From: PALSA-612 sp963711315
Lineage (GTDB): Bacteria > Actinomycetota > Thermoleophilia > Gaiellales > Gaiellaceae
DNA length: 64,000 bases
Direction: 5' to 3'
Assembly (NCBI GenBank): GCA_963711315.1
Contig: CAVQDQ010000002.1
Coordinates: 854,952-918,951 of the forward strand
The position numbers and the translations under genes are program-made. The notes under the pieces are model-generated. The model saw only the letters and a list, made by a program, of their open reading frames with translations. It did not search any database and was not told the origin of the DNA. Of this stretch, positions 49,608-59,599 are shown one piece after another. The first letter of the stretch is position 1, and each line of letters opens with the position of its first letter.

Positions 49608-51101
49608 CTACGGTTCCGTGTCGATCTGAGCGCGCTGGAGCTTCCCCGAGTAGTCGACGTAGATCGACTTCCATTCAGTGAAGACGTCGAGCGCGGCCTG
49701 CCCTGCCTCACGGTGGCCGTTGCCCGTGTCCTTCGTGCCGCCGAAGGGCAGATGCACCTCGGCGCCGATGGTGCCGGCGTTGACGTAGGTGATGCCGGCC
49801 TCGAGATCGCGCATGGCGCGGAAGGCGCGGTTGACGTCGGCCGTGAAGATCGACGAGGAGAGGCCGTACCGGATCCCGTTGGCCACGCGGACGGCCTGGT
49901 CGAAGTCGTCCACCGGAATCAGCGCCGTCGTCGGCCCGAAGATCTCCTCCTGCGCGATGCGCATCTCGCCCTCGACGTCGGCGAAGATCGTCGGCCGGTA
50001 GAAGAAGCCGGAGTCGAGGCCATCGTCGCCGGCAACCTCGCCGCCGGTGAGCAACGTCGCGCCCTCGTCACGCCCGATCTCCGTGTACGAGTGGATCTTC
50101 TCGAGCGCCGCAGCGTTGATGACGGGGCCGACATCGGTTTCGGTCTCCCACCCTGGGCCAAGCCGCAGTTGCTCCACTGCGGACACGAGCCGCGACCGCA
50201 CTTCGTCGTAGACCGCGCGGTGGACGATGACGCGACTGGCCGCCGTGCAGCGCTGGCCGGACGTGCCGAAGGCGGACCAGACGATGCCGTCGACGGCGAG
50301 ATCGAGGTCTGCGTCATCCATGACGATGATCCCGTTCTTGCCGCCGAGCTCCAGGTGCACGTGCTTGAGGTTCTCGGCGGCGGCCTCCAGCACCGCGACG
50401 CCCGTCTCCCGTGACCCTGTGAGTGTCACAACCCGGACATCTGGATGCCGCACGATCCTGTCCCCCACCTCGCGGCCGAACCCGTGCACCAGGTTGACGA
50501 CACCGTCGGGCACGCCGGCCTCGACGAGCAACTCCACGAAGCGCTGCGCGAGCATCGGCGTGTCGTTCGCGGGCTTGAAGACGACGGTGTTCCCACACAC
50601 GAGTGCCGGGACGATCTTCCACGAGGGAATGGCGATCGGGAAGTTCCACGGCGTGATCACGCCCACCACCCCGATCGGCTGCCGGACGCTCATCTGGAAC
50701 TTGTCGGGCAGCTCGGAAGGCGTCGTGTGGCCGAAGAGCCGCCTGCCCTCGCCGGCCATGTAGTAGCTCATGTCGATCGCTTCCTGGACGTCGCCGCCCG
50801 CTTCCGCGAGCACCTTCCCCATCTCGCGCGACATCAGCTCCGCAAGCTCGTCCTTGTGCTCGGCGACGAGGGCGCCAAAACGGAAGAGCATCTCGCCACG
50901 CTTGGGCGCAGGGACGAGCCGCCAGCTCTCGTACGCCTCCTTCGCCGCTGCCACTGCGCGGTCGACGTCCTCCGCCGACGACCGCGGAAACGTCCCGATC
51001 AGGTCGCCGTTGGCAGGGCTCCGACTCTCGAACGTGTCGCCCGAGGCGTCGACCCACTCGCCGCCTATGAGATTGCGGAACGTTTGCGTGCCCGTGGCCA
51101 C
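49608..51101 (-). CDS. NAD(P)-dependent aldehyde dehydrogenase
   Basis: A 497-residue ALDH-superfamily enzyme that oxidises an aldehyde to an acid. It has the VITPWNFPIAIPSWK cofactor segment, LTGSRETG, the general-base Glu in LELGGKN (near 263), the nucleophile Cys in SGQRCTAA (near 297) and EEIFGPTTALIP. It resembles alpha-ketoglutaric semialdehyde/succinic semialdehyde-type members, but specificity is not certain. GTG start. No pathway partner is evident next to it. Confidence 0.94.
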   Translation of the reverse strand: MATGTQTFRNLIGGEWVDASGDTFESRSPANGDLIGTFPRSSAEDVDRAVAAAKEAYESWRLVPAPKRGEMLFRFGALVAEHKDELAELMSREMGKVLAEAGGDVQEAIDMSYYMAGEGRRLFGHTTPSELPDKFQMSVRQPIGVVGVITPWNFPIAIPSWKIVPALVCGNTVVFKPANDTPMLAQRFVELLVEAGVPDGVVNLVHGFGREVGDRIVRHPDVRVVTLTGSRETGVAVLEAAAENLKHVHLELGGKNGIIVMDDADLDLAVDGIVWSAFGTSGQRCTAASRVIVHRAVYDEVRSRLVSAVEQLRLGPGWETETDVGPVINAAALEKIHSYTEIGRDEGATLLTGGEVAGDDGLDSGFFYRPTIFADVEGEMRIAQEEIFGPTTALIPVDDFDQAVRVANGIRYGLSSSIFTADVNRAFRAMRDLEAGITYVNAGTIGAEVHLPFGGTKDTGNGHREAGQAALDVFTEWKSIYVDYSGKLQRAQIDTEP

Positions 51102-51119
51102 GCGGCGAGTGTAACGACG

Positions 51120-51335
51120 CTAGGGAGCGTCGATCGCCGGGAAGGTGCCCGGGATCCGCACGCGCCGCCGCTCGCGCATCCGGCGGGCGTCGGGGGTGCT
51201 CGCGGGCGCTTCCCGCGCCCCGCTACGCCGGCGGCGATCGATGATCACCGTGACGTCGGGGTTGTCTTCGTAGTAGGCCGTGAGCTTTGCGAGCAGCTCG
51301 CCTTCGAGCTCCGGGGGTATCACGCAGTAGATCAC
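51120..51335 (-). CDS. Small protein of unknown function
   Basis: A 71-residue protein starting at GTG 51335 (MIYCVIPPELEGELLAKLTA). The N-terminal half looks folded (YYEDNPDVTVIIDRRRR), with a beta-strand ending in a run of arginines, and the C-terminus is basic and Pro-rich. I recognise no family. It precedes the aldehyde dehydrogenase by 18 bases on the same strand. Confidence 0.6.
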   Translation of the reverse strand: MIYCVIPPELEGELLAKLTAYYEDNPDVTVIIDRRRRSGAREAPASTPDARRMRERRRVRIPGTFPAIDAP

Positions 51336-51374
51336 CGCAAATCGCAGTCTAAGACCGCCGCGGTGCGCCGTACA

Positions 51375-51390
51375 CCCCCTGTAGCGGGGG
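51375..51390 (-). terminator. Short hairpin after the zinc-ribbon gene
   Basis: CCCCC and GGGGG (51375-51379, 51386-51390) pair around a 6-base loop, directly beyond the stop at 51392. Only 5 bp, so a weak candidate. Confidence 0.3.
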
Positions 51391-51391
51391 A

Positions 51392-51982
51392 TTACTCCGG
51401 TGCAACTCTCGGCACAAGCCGGCCGATGGAGTCGACGTCGGCGTTCCAGTCGATGTCATCCGGCGCCAGCTCTGCGGCATCGAAGCCGCGCTCGACCATC
51501 TGCACGCGGTCGGACTCGTTCGGGCTCAGCCGATAGCGGTACCACGAGATGTCCCAGGCGACCACGATGCCGATCTCGCCGGCCTCGGTCGGCCCCACGG
51601 CTACGCGCGGTGAGCCCAGGCTGCGCATCAGGCCCTCGACCGTGCGCCGGTGGGAGCTGCCGTTGAATAGCGCCACCGCCTCGGCGATAGCCTGCTCGTC
51701 CGGCGACAGGCGGCTGAGGATCGGCTGCGCAACTGCCGGCGCCGGCGCCGGCGGCGCGCCGAACAGCCGCGCGAAGAAGCCTCGCCGCGGTGCTGCGGGG
51801 AGAACGGGCAGGCTGGAACCGCCTTCGCGATACCAGCCGGCCTCGACGGCCCGGCCACGGCAGAGCGGACAGACGTCGACGTATTCGATTCCGTCCGGCG
51901 AGAAGCGCGTCGTGTCCTCGCCTACGAGCAGCGTGCGCCCACAGATGGCGCACGTAACCGCCGGAGATGCACCAGTCACCAC
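51392..51982 (-). CDS. Hypothetical protein with N-terminal zinc ribbon
   Basis: A 196-residue protein. Two CxxC pairs, CAICGR (11-16) and CPLCRG (38-43), form a probable zinc ribbon or treble clef. A Pro/Ala-rich linker (about 60-85) leads to a C-terminal domain of about 100 residues (SPDEQAIAEAVALFNGSSHR; VAWDISWYRYRLS). I do not recognise it. GTG start, sharing one base with the stop of the EF-G2 gene, so the two are cotranscribed. Confidence 0.75.
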   Translation of the reverse strand: MVTGASPAVTCAICGRTLLVGEDTTRFSPDGIEYVDVCPLCRGRAVEAGWYREGGSSLPVLPAAPRRGFFARLFGAPPAPAPAVAQPILSRLSPDEQAIAEAVALFNGSSHRRTVEGLMRSLGSPRVAVGPTEAGEIGIVVAWDISWYRYRLSPNESDRVQMVERGFDAAELAPDDIDWNADVDSIGRLVPRVAPE

Positions 51983-54033
51983 TAGTCCTTGTCGGACTCG
52001 CGTGCCTTCTTCGCGTCCTCGATGAGCTTCTGCGCGATGTGCGAGGGAACTTCCTCGTAGCGCAGGAACGACATGTGGTAGTCGCCGCGGCCCGCGGTGA
52101 GCGAGGTGAGCGACTGCGAGTACGTCAGCACCTCGGCCATGGGCACCTCGGCTTTGATCGTCGTCATGCCGCCGAGCGGCTCCATGCCGTGCAGCCGGCC
52201 GCGCCGCGAGTTGAGATCGCCGTTGACGGCGCCCACGGCCTCGTCGGGAACGGTGACCTCGAGCTCCATGATCGGCTCGAGCAGCATCGGATCGGCCTTG
52301 TGATACGCGTCCTTGAAGGCCATCGAGCCGGCGATCTTGAACGCCATCTCCGAGGAGTCGACGTTGTGGTACTGGCCGTCCACGAGCCGGACGGTCACTC
52401 CTTGCACGGGTGCGCCGGCGAGCTCTCCGTGGAGCATCGCCTCCTGGATGCCCTTGTCGACTGCCGGCCTGAACCCCTGGGGGATGACGCCGCCGACGAT
52501 CTTGTCCACGAACTCGTAGCCCTCATGCCCGGGTCGCGGCTCGAGCACGATCTCGCAGTCGCCGAACTGCCCGCGCCCGCCCGTCTGCTTCTTGTAGCGG
52601 GCCCGCGCACGCGACTCGGTGCGAATCGTCTCCAGGTAAGGCACGCGCGGCTGCGCAAGGTCGACGTCGACGCCGAAGCGCCGGTGCAGCCGCTCGACGG
52701 CGACCTCCACGTGCATCTGGGAGAGACCCGCGAGCAGTTGCTCGCCCGTTCGCTCATCGCGCCGTAGCACGAGCGTCGGGTCCTCCTCGGCGAGCCGACG
52801 CAGCGACGCGGCCGCCTTGTCCTCGTCGCCCTTCGCTTTCGGCGTGACCGCGAAGCTCATCACAGGCTCCGGAAAGTCGATCTTCGGGAGGTCGACGGCA
52901 CGCTCTGTCTCGAGCAGGAGGTCGCCCGTCTGCGTCTCCTTGAGCTTCGCCACTGCGCCGATGTCGCCTTCTGCGAACTCGCCCTCGGTCGTGTGCTCCT
53001 TTCCCTGGAGCAGCAAGAGCTGGCCGAGGCGCTCCTTCGCATGGGCGCGCACATTCGCGAGCGTCGAGTCGGCCTTGACCGGCCCCTTCAGCACGCGAAA
53101 CAGCGAGATGCGGCCGGCGAAGGGATCGGCGATGGTCTTGAAGACGAAAGCCGCCGCGCCGCTGCCGTCGACGTCGATAGGCGAGCCGCGCTTGGCCGGC
53201 GAGGGCACGCCCTCGACCAGCAGGTCGAGCAGCGCGTCGGTGCCGAGGTTCTTCGTGGCCACGCCGCACACCACGGGGAAGATCTCGCCTCGCGTGACGG
53301 CGTCCTTCAGCGCGTGCGCGACTTCATCGACGCCGAGCTCCTCGCCCTCGAGGTACCGCTCCATCAGCCCCTCGTCCGTCTCTACGACGGCATCGAGCAG
53401 CTTCTCGCGGTACTCGGCCACGATGTCCGCGAGCTCAGCCGGGATCTCGCCCGGCGTGCCCTCTTTCGCCCCCTCGGGGCTCGCGTAGGACTTCATGTGC
53501 AGGAGGTCGACGATGCCCGTCAGCTCGTGCTCGACTCCGATCGGGAGACACACGGCGACACAGCGCGTCGAGAACTGCTCCTGAAGCTGGCTGAGCGCGC
53601 GGTAGAAGTCGGCGCGCTCGCGGTCGAGCATGTTCACGAAGACGACGCGGGCGAGGCCGCCCGCCTCCGCGCGCTTCCACACGCGCCCGGTTCCCACCTC
53701 CACGCCCATGACGGCGCTGACAACGACCAGCGCACCGTCGGCCACCGTCAGGCAGGCGATCGCATCTCCCTGGAAGCCGGCATCACCGGGCGTGTCGATG
53801 AGGTTGATCTTGCGGTCCTGCCACTCGGCATGCGCGAGCGAGGCCGAGAGCGACATCTGCCGGCGTTGCTCGTCCTCGTCCCAGTCGGTGACGGTGTTGC
53901 CCGCCTCGACGGTTCCCAGCCGGTTCGCAGCGCCCGACTCGAAGAGCATCGCCTCCACGAGCGACGTCTTCCCCGTCCCGCGGTGACCGACGACGGCGAC
54001 GTTGCGGATCTTCCCTGGATCGAAGGCAGGCAT
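51982..54033 (-). CDS. Elongation factor G-like protein (EF-G2)
   Basis: A 683-residue translational GTPase of the EF-G2 branch. G1 is GHRGTGKT (16-23), G3 DTPGDAG (80-86), and the G4 motif reads NMLD instead of NKxD, as in this branch. Domains II-V follow in normal order (RGRLHGMEPLGGMTTIKAEV in domain V). EF-G2-like proteins are usually distinct from the housekeeping FusA and may act in ribosome recycling or a stress-related role. The main fusA is not in this window. Confidence 0.92.
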   Translation of the reverse strand: MPAFDPGKIRNVAVVGHRGTGKTSLVEAMLFESGAANRLGTVEAGNTVTDWDEDEQRRQMSLSASLAHAEWQDRKINLIDTPGDAGFQGDAIACLTVADGALVVVSAVMGVEVGTGRVWKRAEAGGLARVVFVNMLDRERADFYRALSQLQEQFSTRCVAVCLPIGVEHELTGIVDLLHMKSYASPEGAKEGTPGEIPAELADIVAEYREKLLDAVVETDEGLMERYLEGEELGVDEVAHALKDAVTRGEIFPVVCGVATKNLGTDALLDLLVEGVPSPAKRGSPIDVDGSGAAAFVFKTIADPFAGRISLFRVLKGPVKADSTLANVRAHAKERLGQLLLLQGKEHTTEGEFAEGDIGAVAKLKETQTGDLLLETERAVDLPKIDFPEPVMSFAVTPKAKGDEDKAAASLRRLAEEDPTLVLRRDERTGEQLLAGLSQMHVEVAVERLHRRFGVDVDLAQPRVPYLETIRTESRARARYKKQTGGRGQFGDCEIVLEPRPGHEGYEFVDKIVGGVIPQGFRPAVDKGIQEAMLHGELAGAPVQGVTVRLVDGQYHNVDSSEMAFKIAGSMAFKDAYHKADPMLLEPIMELEVTVPDEAVGAVNGDLNSRRGRLHGMEPLGGMTTIKAEVPMAEVLTYSQSLTSLTAGRGDYHMSFLRYEEVPSHIAQKLIEDAKKARESDKD

Positions 54034-54086
54034 GGGCTACGAATCCTCCTCGGGCGCGGTGTGCCGCGCAAGCGTAGCCCGGGAGG

Positions 54087-54869
54087 CTAGCTGGCCGCTG
54101 ACCTTCTGGAGGCCGCGCCGGAGAGCCGCGCGCGCAGACGAAGGATCGCCTTCGTATGCAGCTGGGAGACGCGCGACTCGGTGACGCCGAGCACCTCGCC
54201 GATCTCGCGCAGCGTCAGCTCCTCGTAGTAGTAGAGCGTGACGACGATCTTCTCGCGCTCGGGAAGGCTGGCGATCGCCTCGGCCATCGCCTCCTTCGTC
54301 TCGGTAACGTCGAGGGCGACCTCGGGCTGGGGTCCCTCGCGGTCCTCGATGGTGTCGATCAGGGCGACCTGGTCACCGGTCGACGACGAGACGGTCCACA
54401 GCTCGTCGAGAGCGGCGATCGAGGAGCGGGAGATGTCGAGCAGGCTGTCCTCGAGCTCCGACACCTCGATGCCGACCTTCTCGGCGATCTCCTCGTCCGT
54501 CGGCGAGCGGTGCAACTCCGCCTCGAGCTTGGCGATCGCGCGCTCGATCTCCCGCGCGCGCGAGCGCACCGACCGCGGCACCCAGTCCATCGCGCGAAGC
54601 TCGTCGATGATCGAGCCCTTGATCCGCGCGATGGCGTACGTCTCGAACTTCACGTCGCGCTCGGGGTCGTAGCGCTCGATGGCGCTGATAAGCCCCAGCA
54701 GGCCGTAGGAGACGAGGTCGTTCTCGTCTACGTGCGACGGGAGCCCGCTGGAGATGCGGCCCGCGACGAACTTCACGAGCGGCGCGTACGTGAGGATGAG
54801 GCGGTCGCGGAGCGCTGCGTCCCCTGTCTTGCGATATGAGCGCCAGAGAGTTTTGGTGTCGTCCGCCAC
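54087..54869 (-). CDS. FliA/WhiG-family RNA polymerase sigma factor
   Basis: A 260-residue group 3 sigma factor. Region 2 is visible as LVSYGLLGLISAIERYDPER and FETYAIARIKGSIIDELRAM, region 3 as SPTDEEIAEKVGIEVSEL and region 4 as LPEREKIVVTLYYYEELTL with the helix-turn-helix LREIGEVLGVTESRVSQLH. I chose GTG 54869 because the frame further upstream crosses the 58-residue gene. It lacks region 1.1. In actinobacteria this family controls motility (FliA) or sporulation (WhiG); no flagellar genes are near, so its regulon is unknown. Confidence 0.93.
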   Translation of the reverse strand: MADDTKTLWRSYRKTGDAALRDRLILTYAPLVKFVAGRISSGLPSHVDENDLVSYGLLGLISAIERYDPERDVKFETYAIARIKGSIIDELRAMDWVPRSVRSRAREIERAIAKLEAELHRSPTDEEIAEKVGIEVSELEDSLLDISRSSIAALDELWTVSSSTGDQVALIDTIEDREGPQPEVALDVTETKEAMAEAIASLPEREKIVVTLYYYEELTLREIGEVLGVTESRVSQLHTKAILRLRARLSGAASRRSAAS

Positions 54870-54904
54870 GCGGAGAGAATACGCCGTGTCCCGGCGAACT
54901 CCCG

Positions 54905-55081
54905 CTAACCGGCGCGCCAGGCGCGGATTACGAGCGTCGCCATCCAGGCGGCGATGACGCCGGCGGCAATGAGAATCACCCACTGATCGGCCTTGTAAGC
55001 GGCCCATGCAATGCCCGCCATGAGCGCCGTCAGGACGAGAAAGAGCGCGCCGAGCGCTCGCCGCTGGGACGGCTTGCCCAC
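54905..55081 (-). CDS. 58-residue two-helix membrane protein
   Basis: The frame from GTG 55081 (VGKPSQRRALG) to TAG 54905 encodes 58 residues: a basic N-terminus, two hydrophobic helices (ALFLVLTALMAGIAWAAY and WVILIAAGVIAAWMATLVI) joined by KADQ, and a basic RAWRAG end. This positive-outside-both-ends pattern suggests a helical hairpin with both termini in the cytoplasm. It lies 35 bases upstream of the sigma factor on the same strand and may be cotranscribed, for example as an anchor or regulator. No family recognised. Confidence 0.6.
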   Translation of the reverse strand: MGKPSQRRALGALFLVLTALMAGIAWAAYKADQWVILIAAGVIAAWMATLVIRAWRAG

Positions 55082-55129
55082 GTCGCCAATCTAGCTATCG
55101 TGAACTTGCAACCCAGCGTTAGCTGACGA

Positions 55130-55202
55130 AGGGGCGTAGCTCAATTGGCAGAGCACCGGTCTCCAAAACCGGGGGTTGCAGGTTCGAGTCCTGCCGCCCC
55201 TG
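55130..55202 (+). tRNA. tRNA-Trp (CCA), integration target
   Basis: A 73-nt cloverleaf: acceptor AGGGGCG/CGCCCCT, D-arm GCTC/GAGC, anticodon stem CCGGT/ACCGG with loop CTCCAAA (anticodon CCA) and T-loop TTCGAGT. CCA is not encoded. Its 3' half is repeated at 60961 and 63019, so it has served as an attachment site and remains intact on this side. Confidence 0.97.
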
Positions 55203-55207
55203 TCCCT
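55159..55207 (+). repeat. att core repeat, copy 1 (tRNA-Trp 3' half)
   Basis: The 49 bases from the anticodon loop to just beyond the tRNA end recur exactly at 60961-61009 and, with one G fewer in the GGGGG run, at 63019. This is the left boundary of an integration array. Confidence 0.85.
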
Positions 55208-55309
55208 TTAGTAGAGCCAAATCTCGCTCTGAAAGCGGGATTGCGGCCTCCCTAGCCCCTCTCCGTTCATCCGGTCAAATCCGCTGGAATGGGCCTCACA
55301 GGGGTATCG

Positions 55310-55331
55310 ACTTTCCCGCAACTTTCCCGCA
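55310..55331 (+). repeat. Tandem 11-bp repeats, candidate integrase arm sites
   Basis: ACTTTCCCGCA occurs twice head-to-tail (55310-55320, 55321-55331), 108 bases beyond the tRNA-Trp end. The rest of the 55203-55377 gap shows no gene. Confidence 0.6.
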
Positions 55332-55377
55332 GCAGGCTGCGGCAGGCAACTTAGGCATGGCCGCGAGCGCGCCCTCG

Positions 55378-56934
55378 TCACTTGAGGCAGACCGCGGTCA
55401 GGTCTAGGTTCGGGTTCATGACGACGCAGCCGACGCGAGCTGAGACGAACGCGATCGCATTGAGGTTTGCGATGGGGATCGCGGGTGCGGCCTCCCGCGA
55501 GAGCTGCAAATCGAGCTTGCCGTAGGCGCGGTAGCGCTCGTTCCCGGTGAGCCGCGACGCCTCGGCGAAGAGTCGGTTGTACGTCCGCGAGTCGAAATAG
55601 GACCAGTTCTGGCTGCCCGCCTGTCCGATCGTTCGACCGTCGAAGATGCCGGCGAACCACGATGGATCGGGTGAGTGGACCCAGGCAACGCGACCGATGT
55701 CGAAGCCGTTTCCTCCGTCCGCCAGCTTCTCAAAGAGCAGCGGGCGTGGGAACTGCGTGATCTCGACCTCGAGGCCGATGGCAGCAAGGTTCTGCCGGAG
55801 CACCTGCGCCTGGGCTACGTCCTCCGGGCGGACAGTCGTGTAGAGAATGGCTTTCCCCGAGCGCGTGTGGCCCTTCGCGAGCGCGCGCGCCCTCCGCAGG
55901 TCGGCGCCCTTGAGCGGATAGAGGCGCTCGTCTCTGTACCCGGCTTGGGACGGCGACAGATACTTGTCGGTGGGCGTGCCGGCAAGCGGTCCCAGCTCTC
56001 GCGTCAGCGCCTTGCGGTCGACGGCGAAGTTGACCGCCTGCCTCAGGTTTGGGTTGTTCTTGAAGAGTGGCCCGCGCGTATTGAGGACGAACATGCGCAG
56101 TTCGCTTGCGGGCCTGACGAACAACTGCGACTTGTTAACGCCGTAGCGCTGTCTGAGTTCGCTTGCGCGCTCTCCGATGTTGATTGTCGAGCTGAAATCG
56201 AACTCGCCACTCGCGATGCTGTCGATGATCGACCCTGCATCTAGGTGGAGATCGGCGACGAAGCGGTCGACATGGTGCGGACGCTGGCCCCGGTAGAAGC
56301 GGTTCCGTTCCAGCACGAGCCGCTCGCCCGGGACGTACTGCGCGACGTAGTAGGGCGCTGGACTCGAGAGCGGCGCCTTGGCCCCCTCCGGGTCGGCGGG
56401 CAGGCTCGGGGGAACGGCGCACAGCTGCTCGACCGAGGACAGGAAGTCGGGGATGCGTTTCGTCAGCCTCAGAGTAAGCACTCTCCCCCTGGCGCTGACA
56501 CCGCTGGGCTTCTTCGTCCTGCCGGCCACTACGTCTTCGCCGCCAACGAGTGCAGCCGCGAGGTCGGACGCCGCGTAGCCCTGCATCGCAGGATCGAGGA
56601 TGCGCTCGATCGCACGCGCAAAGGCGCGTGCGGTCACCCGCGAGCCGTCCGAGAAGCGCGCATCCTTCCGAACGGTGAATGTGTACACCGTGCCCGCTCC
56701 GGAGATCATCGGATCGGCCTCAGCGAGCTCTGGCTTGGCCGGGTAGTCCATCAGGCTCCCGCACGCCGGGGCCAGAAGCTGGACCCCGAGCGCGGGGTCG
56801 ATCGTCGTGACGCTTCCGGTCGCCATGCCGATCCGAAACGCGCCGCCCTCCTTGATCCCGCGCGGACTCCCGGCTGCGGCGAGGAGTAGTGCTGCGCCAA
56901 CAACCAGCCCTGCGAGGGTCAGGGCCCTGCGCAC
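55378..56934 (-). CDS. Peptide/nickel-type ABC transporter substrate-binding protein
   Basis: A 518-residue SBP_bac_5 family protein that would bind peptides or similar ligands outside the cell. A signal peptide (about 1-22) is present without a lipobox Cys. Family features include YTFTVRKDARFSDGSRVTA, the N-terminal RIGMATGSVTTIDPALG and LRQAVNFAVDRKALTRELG. No permease or ATPase is adjacent, so it is an orphan that must use a transporter elsewhere or act as a sensor. GTG start. Confidence 0.88.
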   Translation of the reverse strand: MRRALTLAGLVVGAALLLAAAGSPRGIKEGGAFRIGMATGSVTTIDPALGVQLLAPACGSLMDYPAKPELAEADPMISGAGTVYTFTVRKDARFSDGSRVTARAFARAIERILDPAMQGYAASDLAAALVGGEDVVAGRTKKPSGVSARGRVLTLRLTKRIPDFLSSVEQLCAVPPSLPADPEGAKAPLSSPAPYYVAQYVPGERLVLERNRFYRGQRPHHVDRFVADLHLDAGSIIDSIASGEFDFSSTINIGERASELRQRYGVNKSQLFVRPASELRMFVLNTRGPLFKNNPNLRQAVNFAVDRKALTRELGPLAGTPTDKYLSPSQAGYRDERLYPLKGADLRRARALAKGHTRSGKAILYTTVRPEDVAQAQVLRQNLAAIGLEVEITQFPRPLLFEKLADGGNGFDIGRVAWVHSPDPSWFAGIFDGRTIGQAGSQNWSYFDSRTYNRLFAEASRLTGNERYRAYGKLDLQLSREAAPAIPIANLNAIAFVSARVGCVVMNPNLDLTAVCLK

Positions 56935-57022
56935 TGTGTGCGGGATGGTACGCGCCCGAAGGCTGTCGGGTAAAGCTCTGAACCTCCCGCTTCTTCTCTG
57001 TCACCTTCCGGAGGGAAGGTCG

Positions 57023-59481
57023 TCACGCATCGATGACCTCGAGGGCAAGTGCGACGGCGTCATCAAGCGACAGCGCACGGCCCGCTGCATAGGCCGCATC
57101 GAATCGCTCTTGGCCGAGCGCGTCGACCGCAGCGGCGACGGCCCGCTCGTATGAAAGGTCGACTGGTGGGCGTGGTTCGCCCGTCTCCTCCGCACCCCGT
57201 CGGATTTCCCAAGCAACCTGGCCGCCGACTTGGCATCCGTGGCGGCGAGCGCTGCGACGTCGAGGACGAAGCTGATCAGGACCGGGGCGCGAAGTGAAAC
57301 CGCCAGCGAAAGCGATCGCCTCAGTGGCGCACGGGCAATGTCGAAGCGTCCTTGATCGACGTGCAGGGCCGCGAGCCCGACGCAGACGTATGCGATCTGC
57401 GCATCGTCGCCGACCGAGTCCAAGAGCGCGATCGCCTCCTCGTACAACGCCTCGGCGTCCGAGAACCTCCCCTGCGTCCGCGCGACAGCGCCGAGGCGGC
57501 TGAGAGGAACGCCGACGCCCACGCCGAGCTCGCGAGCCTTGGCCAGTACCTCCTGGTACACGGCATTCGCGCGGTCCAGGTCGCCTCGACGCTCGGCCAC
57601 GACGCCGACGCTCAGCAGGGCGTCGTTGGCACCCTCCTCGTCGCCGAGCTCACGACACAGCCGCCCCTGCTCCTCGGCGTACCGCTCCACATCGTCCCAC
57701 TCGCCGAGGTCGGCTGCGATCCCCACCATGTCACGGAGCGCGAGCGCCCGCAGATCCGGACTGGGGTCGCGAGCAATCAGCACCGAGTAGTAGTGCCTCG
57801 CCTCCGGCACATGGCCGCGGAACTGCCAGTACCGCACCATTGAGACAGCGATGCGAAGGCCGACTTCCGGGTCGGCGGTGAGTGACCAGTCGAGTGCGGC
57901 ACGGAGGTTGTCGTGCTCCTCACTCAGTTGGTCGAGCCACAGCGCCTGCGCCGCGCCCGTAAGCTCGGGCTCGGCCTGGCGAACGAGCCGGAGGTAGTGC
58001 TCGGCATGCCGTCGCCCTAGCTGCTCGGCATCCGGCGAAGCGGCCAACGCGTCGGCGGCGAATTCGCGAATCGTCTCCAGCATCCAGTAGCGCCCGTTCG
58101 TGAAGCGAACGAGGTTCTTGTCCACCAGCGACTGGAGCGTGTCGAGGTCGGCATCACAGACGTCCTCGGCGGCCTCCAGCGTGCAGCCGCCCGAGAAGAC
58201 GGAGAGCCGGGCGAACAGCCTCTGCTCCTCCTCTGCCAGCAGGTCGTATGACCACTCGATCGTTGCCCGCAACGTCCGCTGGCGCTCGGGGAGATCGCGT
58301 GCTCCGCCGGTCAGCAGCGGTAGGCGATGCTCGAGCCGTTCGAGGATCTGCGTGGAGGTGAGGGCCTTGACACGGGCGGCGGCCAGCTCGAGCGCAAGTG
58401 GCAGGTCGTCGAGACGACGGCAGATCTCGGAGACAGCCTCGTCGGCCTCGAAGTCGGCCTTCACGGCTCTCGCCCTGGCAAGAAAGAAGCCGACCCCTTC
58501 CTCGTGGACGAACGGCGGTACCGCGTACTCGCGCTCACCGGTTACATGCAGCGGCTCCCTGCTCGTGACGAGGAGGTGGAGGTTCGGGCAGGAGGCAAGT
58601 AGCTCCGCGATATCGGCTGCTGCCTCCACGACTTGCTCGAAGTTGTCGAAGAGGCAGAGCATCTCCTTGTCCTGGATGTGCTCGGCGAGGCCGTTCTTTG
58701 ACCCGACGACCTGCGCTGCCGTGGCGAGGACGAGGTTGGGGTCACGGAGGGGAGCGAGCGGGATCCACCAGACGCCGTCCGCATAGCTGTCCGAGGCAAG
58801 ACCCGCGGCCTGTGCTGCGAGTCGTGTCTTGCCCGTCCCGCCTGGCCCGGTGAGCGTGAGAAGGCGAGTGTCCGAAGACGCCAGGAGCGAGGCGACCTCG
58901 GCGAGTTCTGCCTCTCTTCCGAGAAACGGCGTCGACGGGATAGGAAGGTTGGTCCGGTAGAGGCTGTTCAGCGCCGGAAACTCGACTTCTCCGAGTTGGT
59001 AGATGCGCTCGGGTGCGGAGAGGTCCTTCAGCCGGTGCTCGCCGAGGTCCGCGAGCTCGACCTCGACAAGCTGGGCGGTCGCCGCCGAAATGAGCACCTG
59101 GCCGCCGTGGCCCACAGCGGCGATTCGGGCAGCACGGTGGACGTCAGCGCCGACGTAGCCCTCCTCGGCGAGCAGCGGGGTCCCCGTGTGCAGTCCGATC
59201 CGCACCTGGATCGATCCCCGGGCGAGCGCGGTGGTCATTGCCTCGGCTGCCGCGATCGCCCCCGGCGCGGTCGGAAAGGCGAAGAAGAAGGCGTCGCCTT
59301 GCGTATCCACCTCCACTCCGTCGTGGGCGGCGGAGGCTTTGCGGATCACGCGGCGATGCTCGGCCAGCGCCTCCGAGTAACCCTCTGTCCCCACCTCGTG
59401 CAGCAGCTTCGTCGAGCCCTCGACGTCCGTGAACAGGAAGGTGACGGTTCCGGAGGGAAGATCGGCCCGCATAGGCGTCAT
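57023..59481 (-). CDS. Cyclase-domain / NB-ARC-type ATPase / TPR regulator (one apparent frameshift)
   Basis: About 819 residues. A class III cyclase-like domain (LPSGTVTFLFTDVEGST; TQGDAFFFAF; VHRAARI with His for the catalytic Asn) is followed by a STAND/AfsR-type ATPase (Walker A GPGGTGKTR, LCLFDNFEQV) and TPR-like helices. The last intact-frame residues are LGKSDGVRRR. One extra base near 57180-57192 restores TGEPRPPVDLSYERAVAAA and LSLDDAVALALEVIDA with a stop at 57023; the unshifted frame ends at 57001. The DNA-binding LuxR domain of some relatives is absent. Start is ATG 59481 or one of two nearby ATGs. Confidence 0.82.
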
Positions 59482-59599
59482 CATGCGCCAAGGCAAGGTC
59501 CACGTCACGATAAGGGCCGCGGATTCGGCAACCCGATCGCCGTCTGACCACACGCCGTAGATCACGGACCGCACAGCGAGCACGCGGGATAATCGGCGT

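Noticed and set aside
57001..57022. The cyclase-ATPase ending at 57001 in the unshifted frame
   Set aside because: The last 70 residues of that frame are implausible, while the shifted frame gives a typical C-terminus and a stop at 57023.
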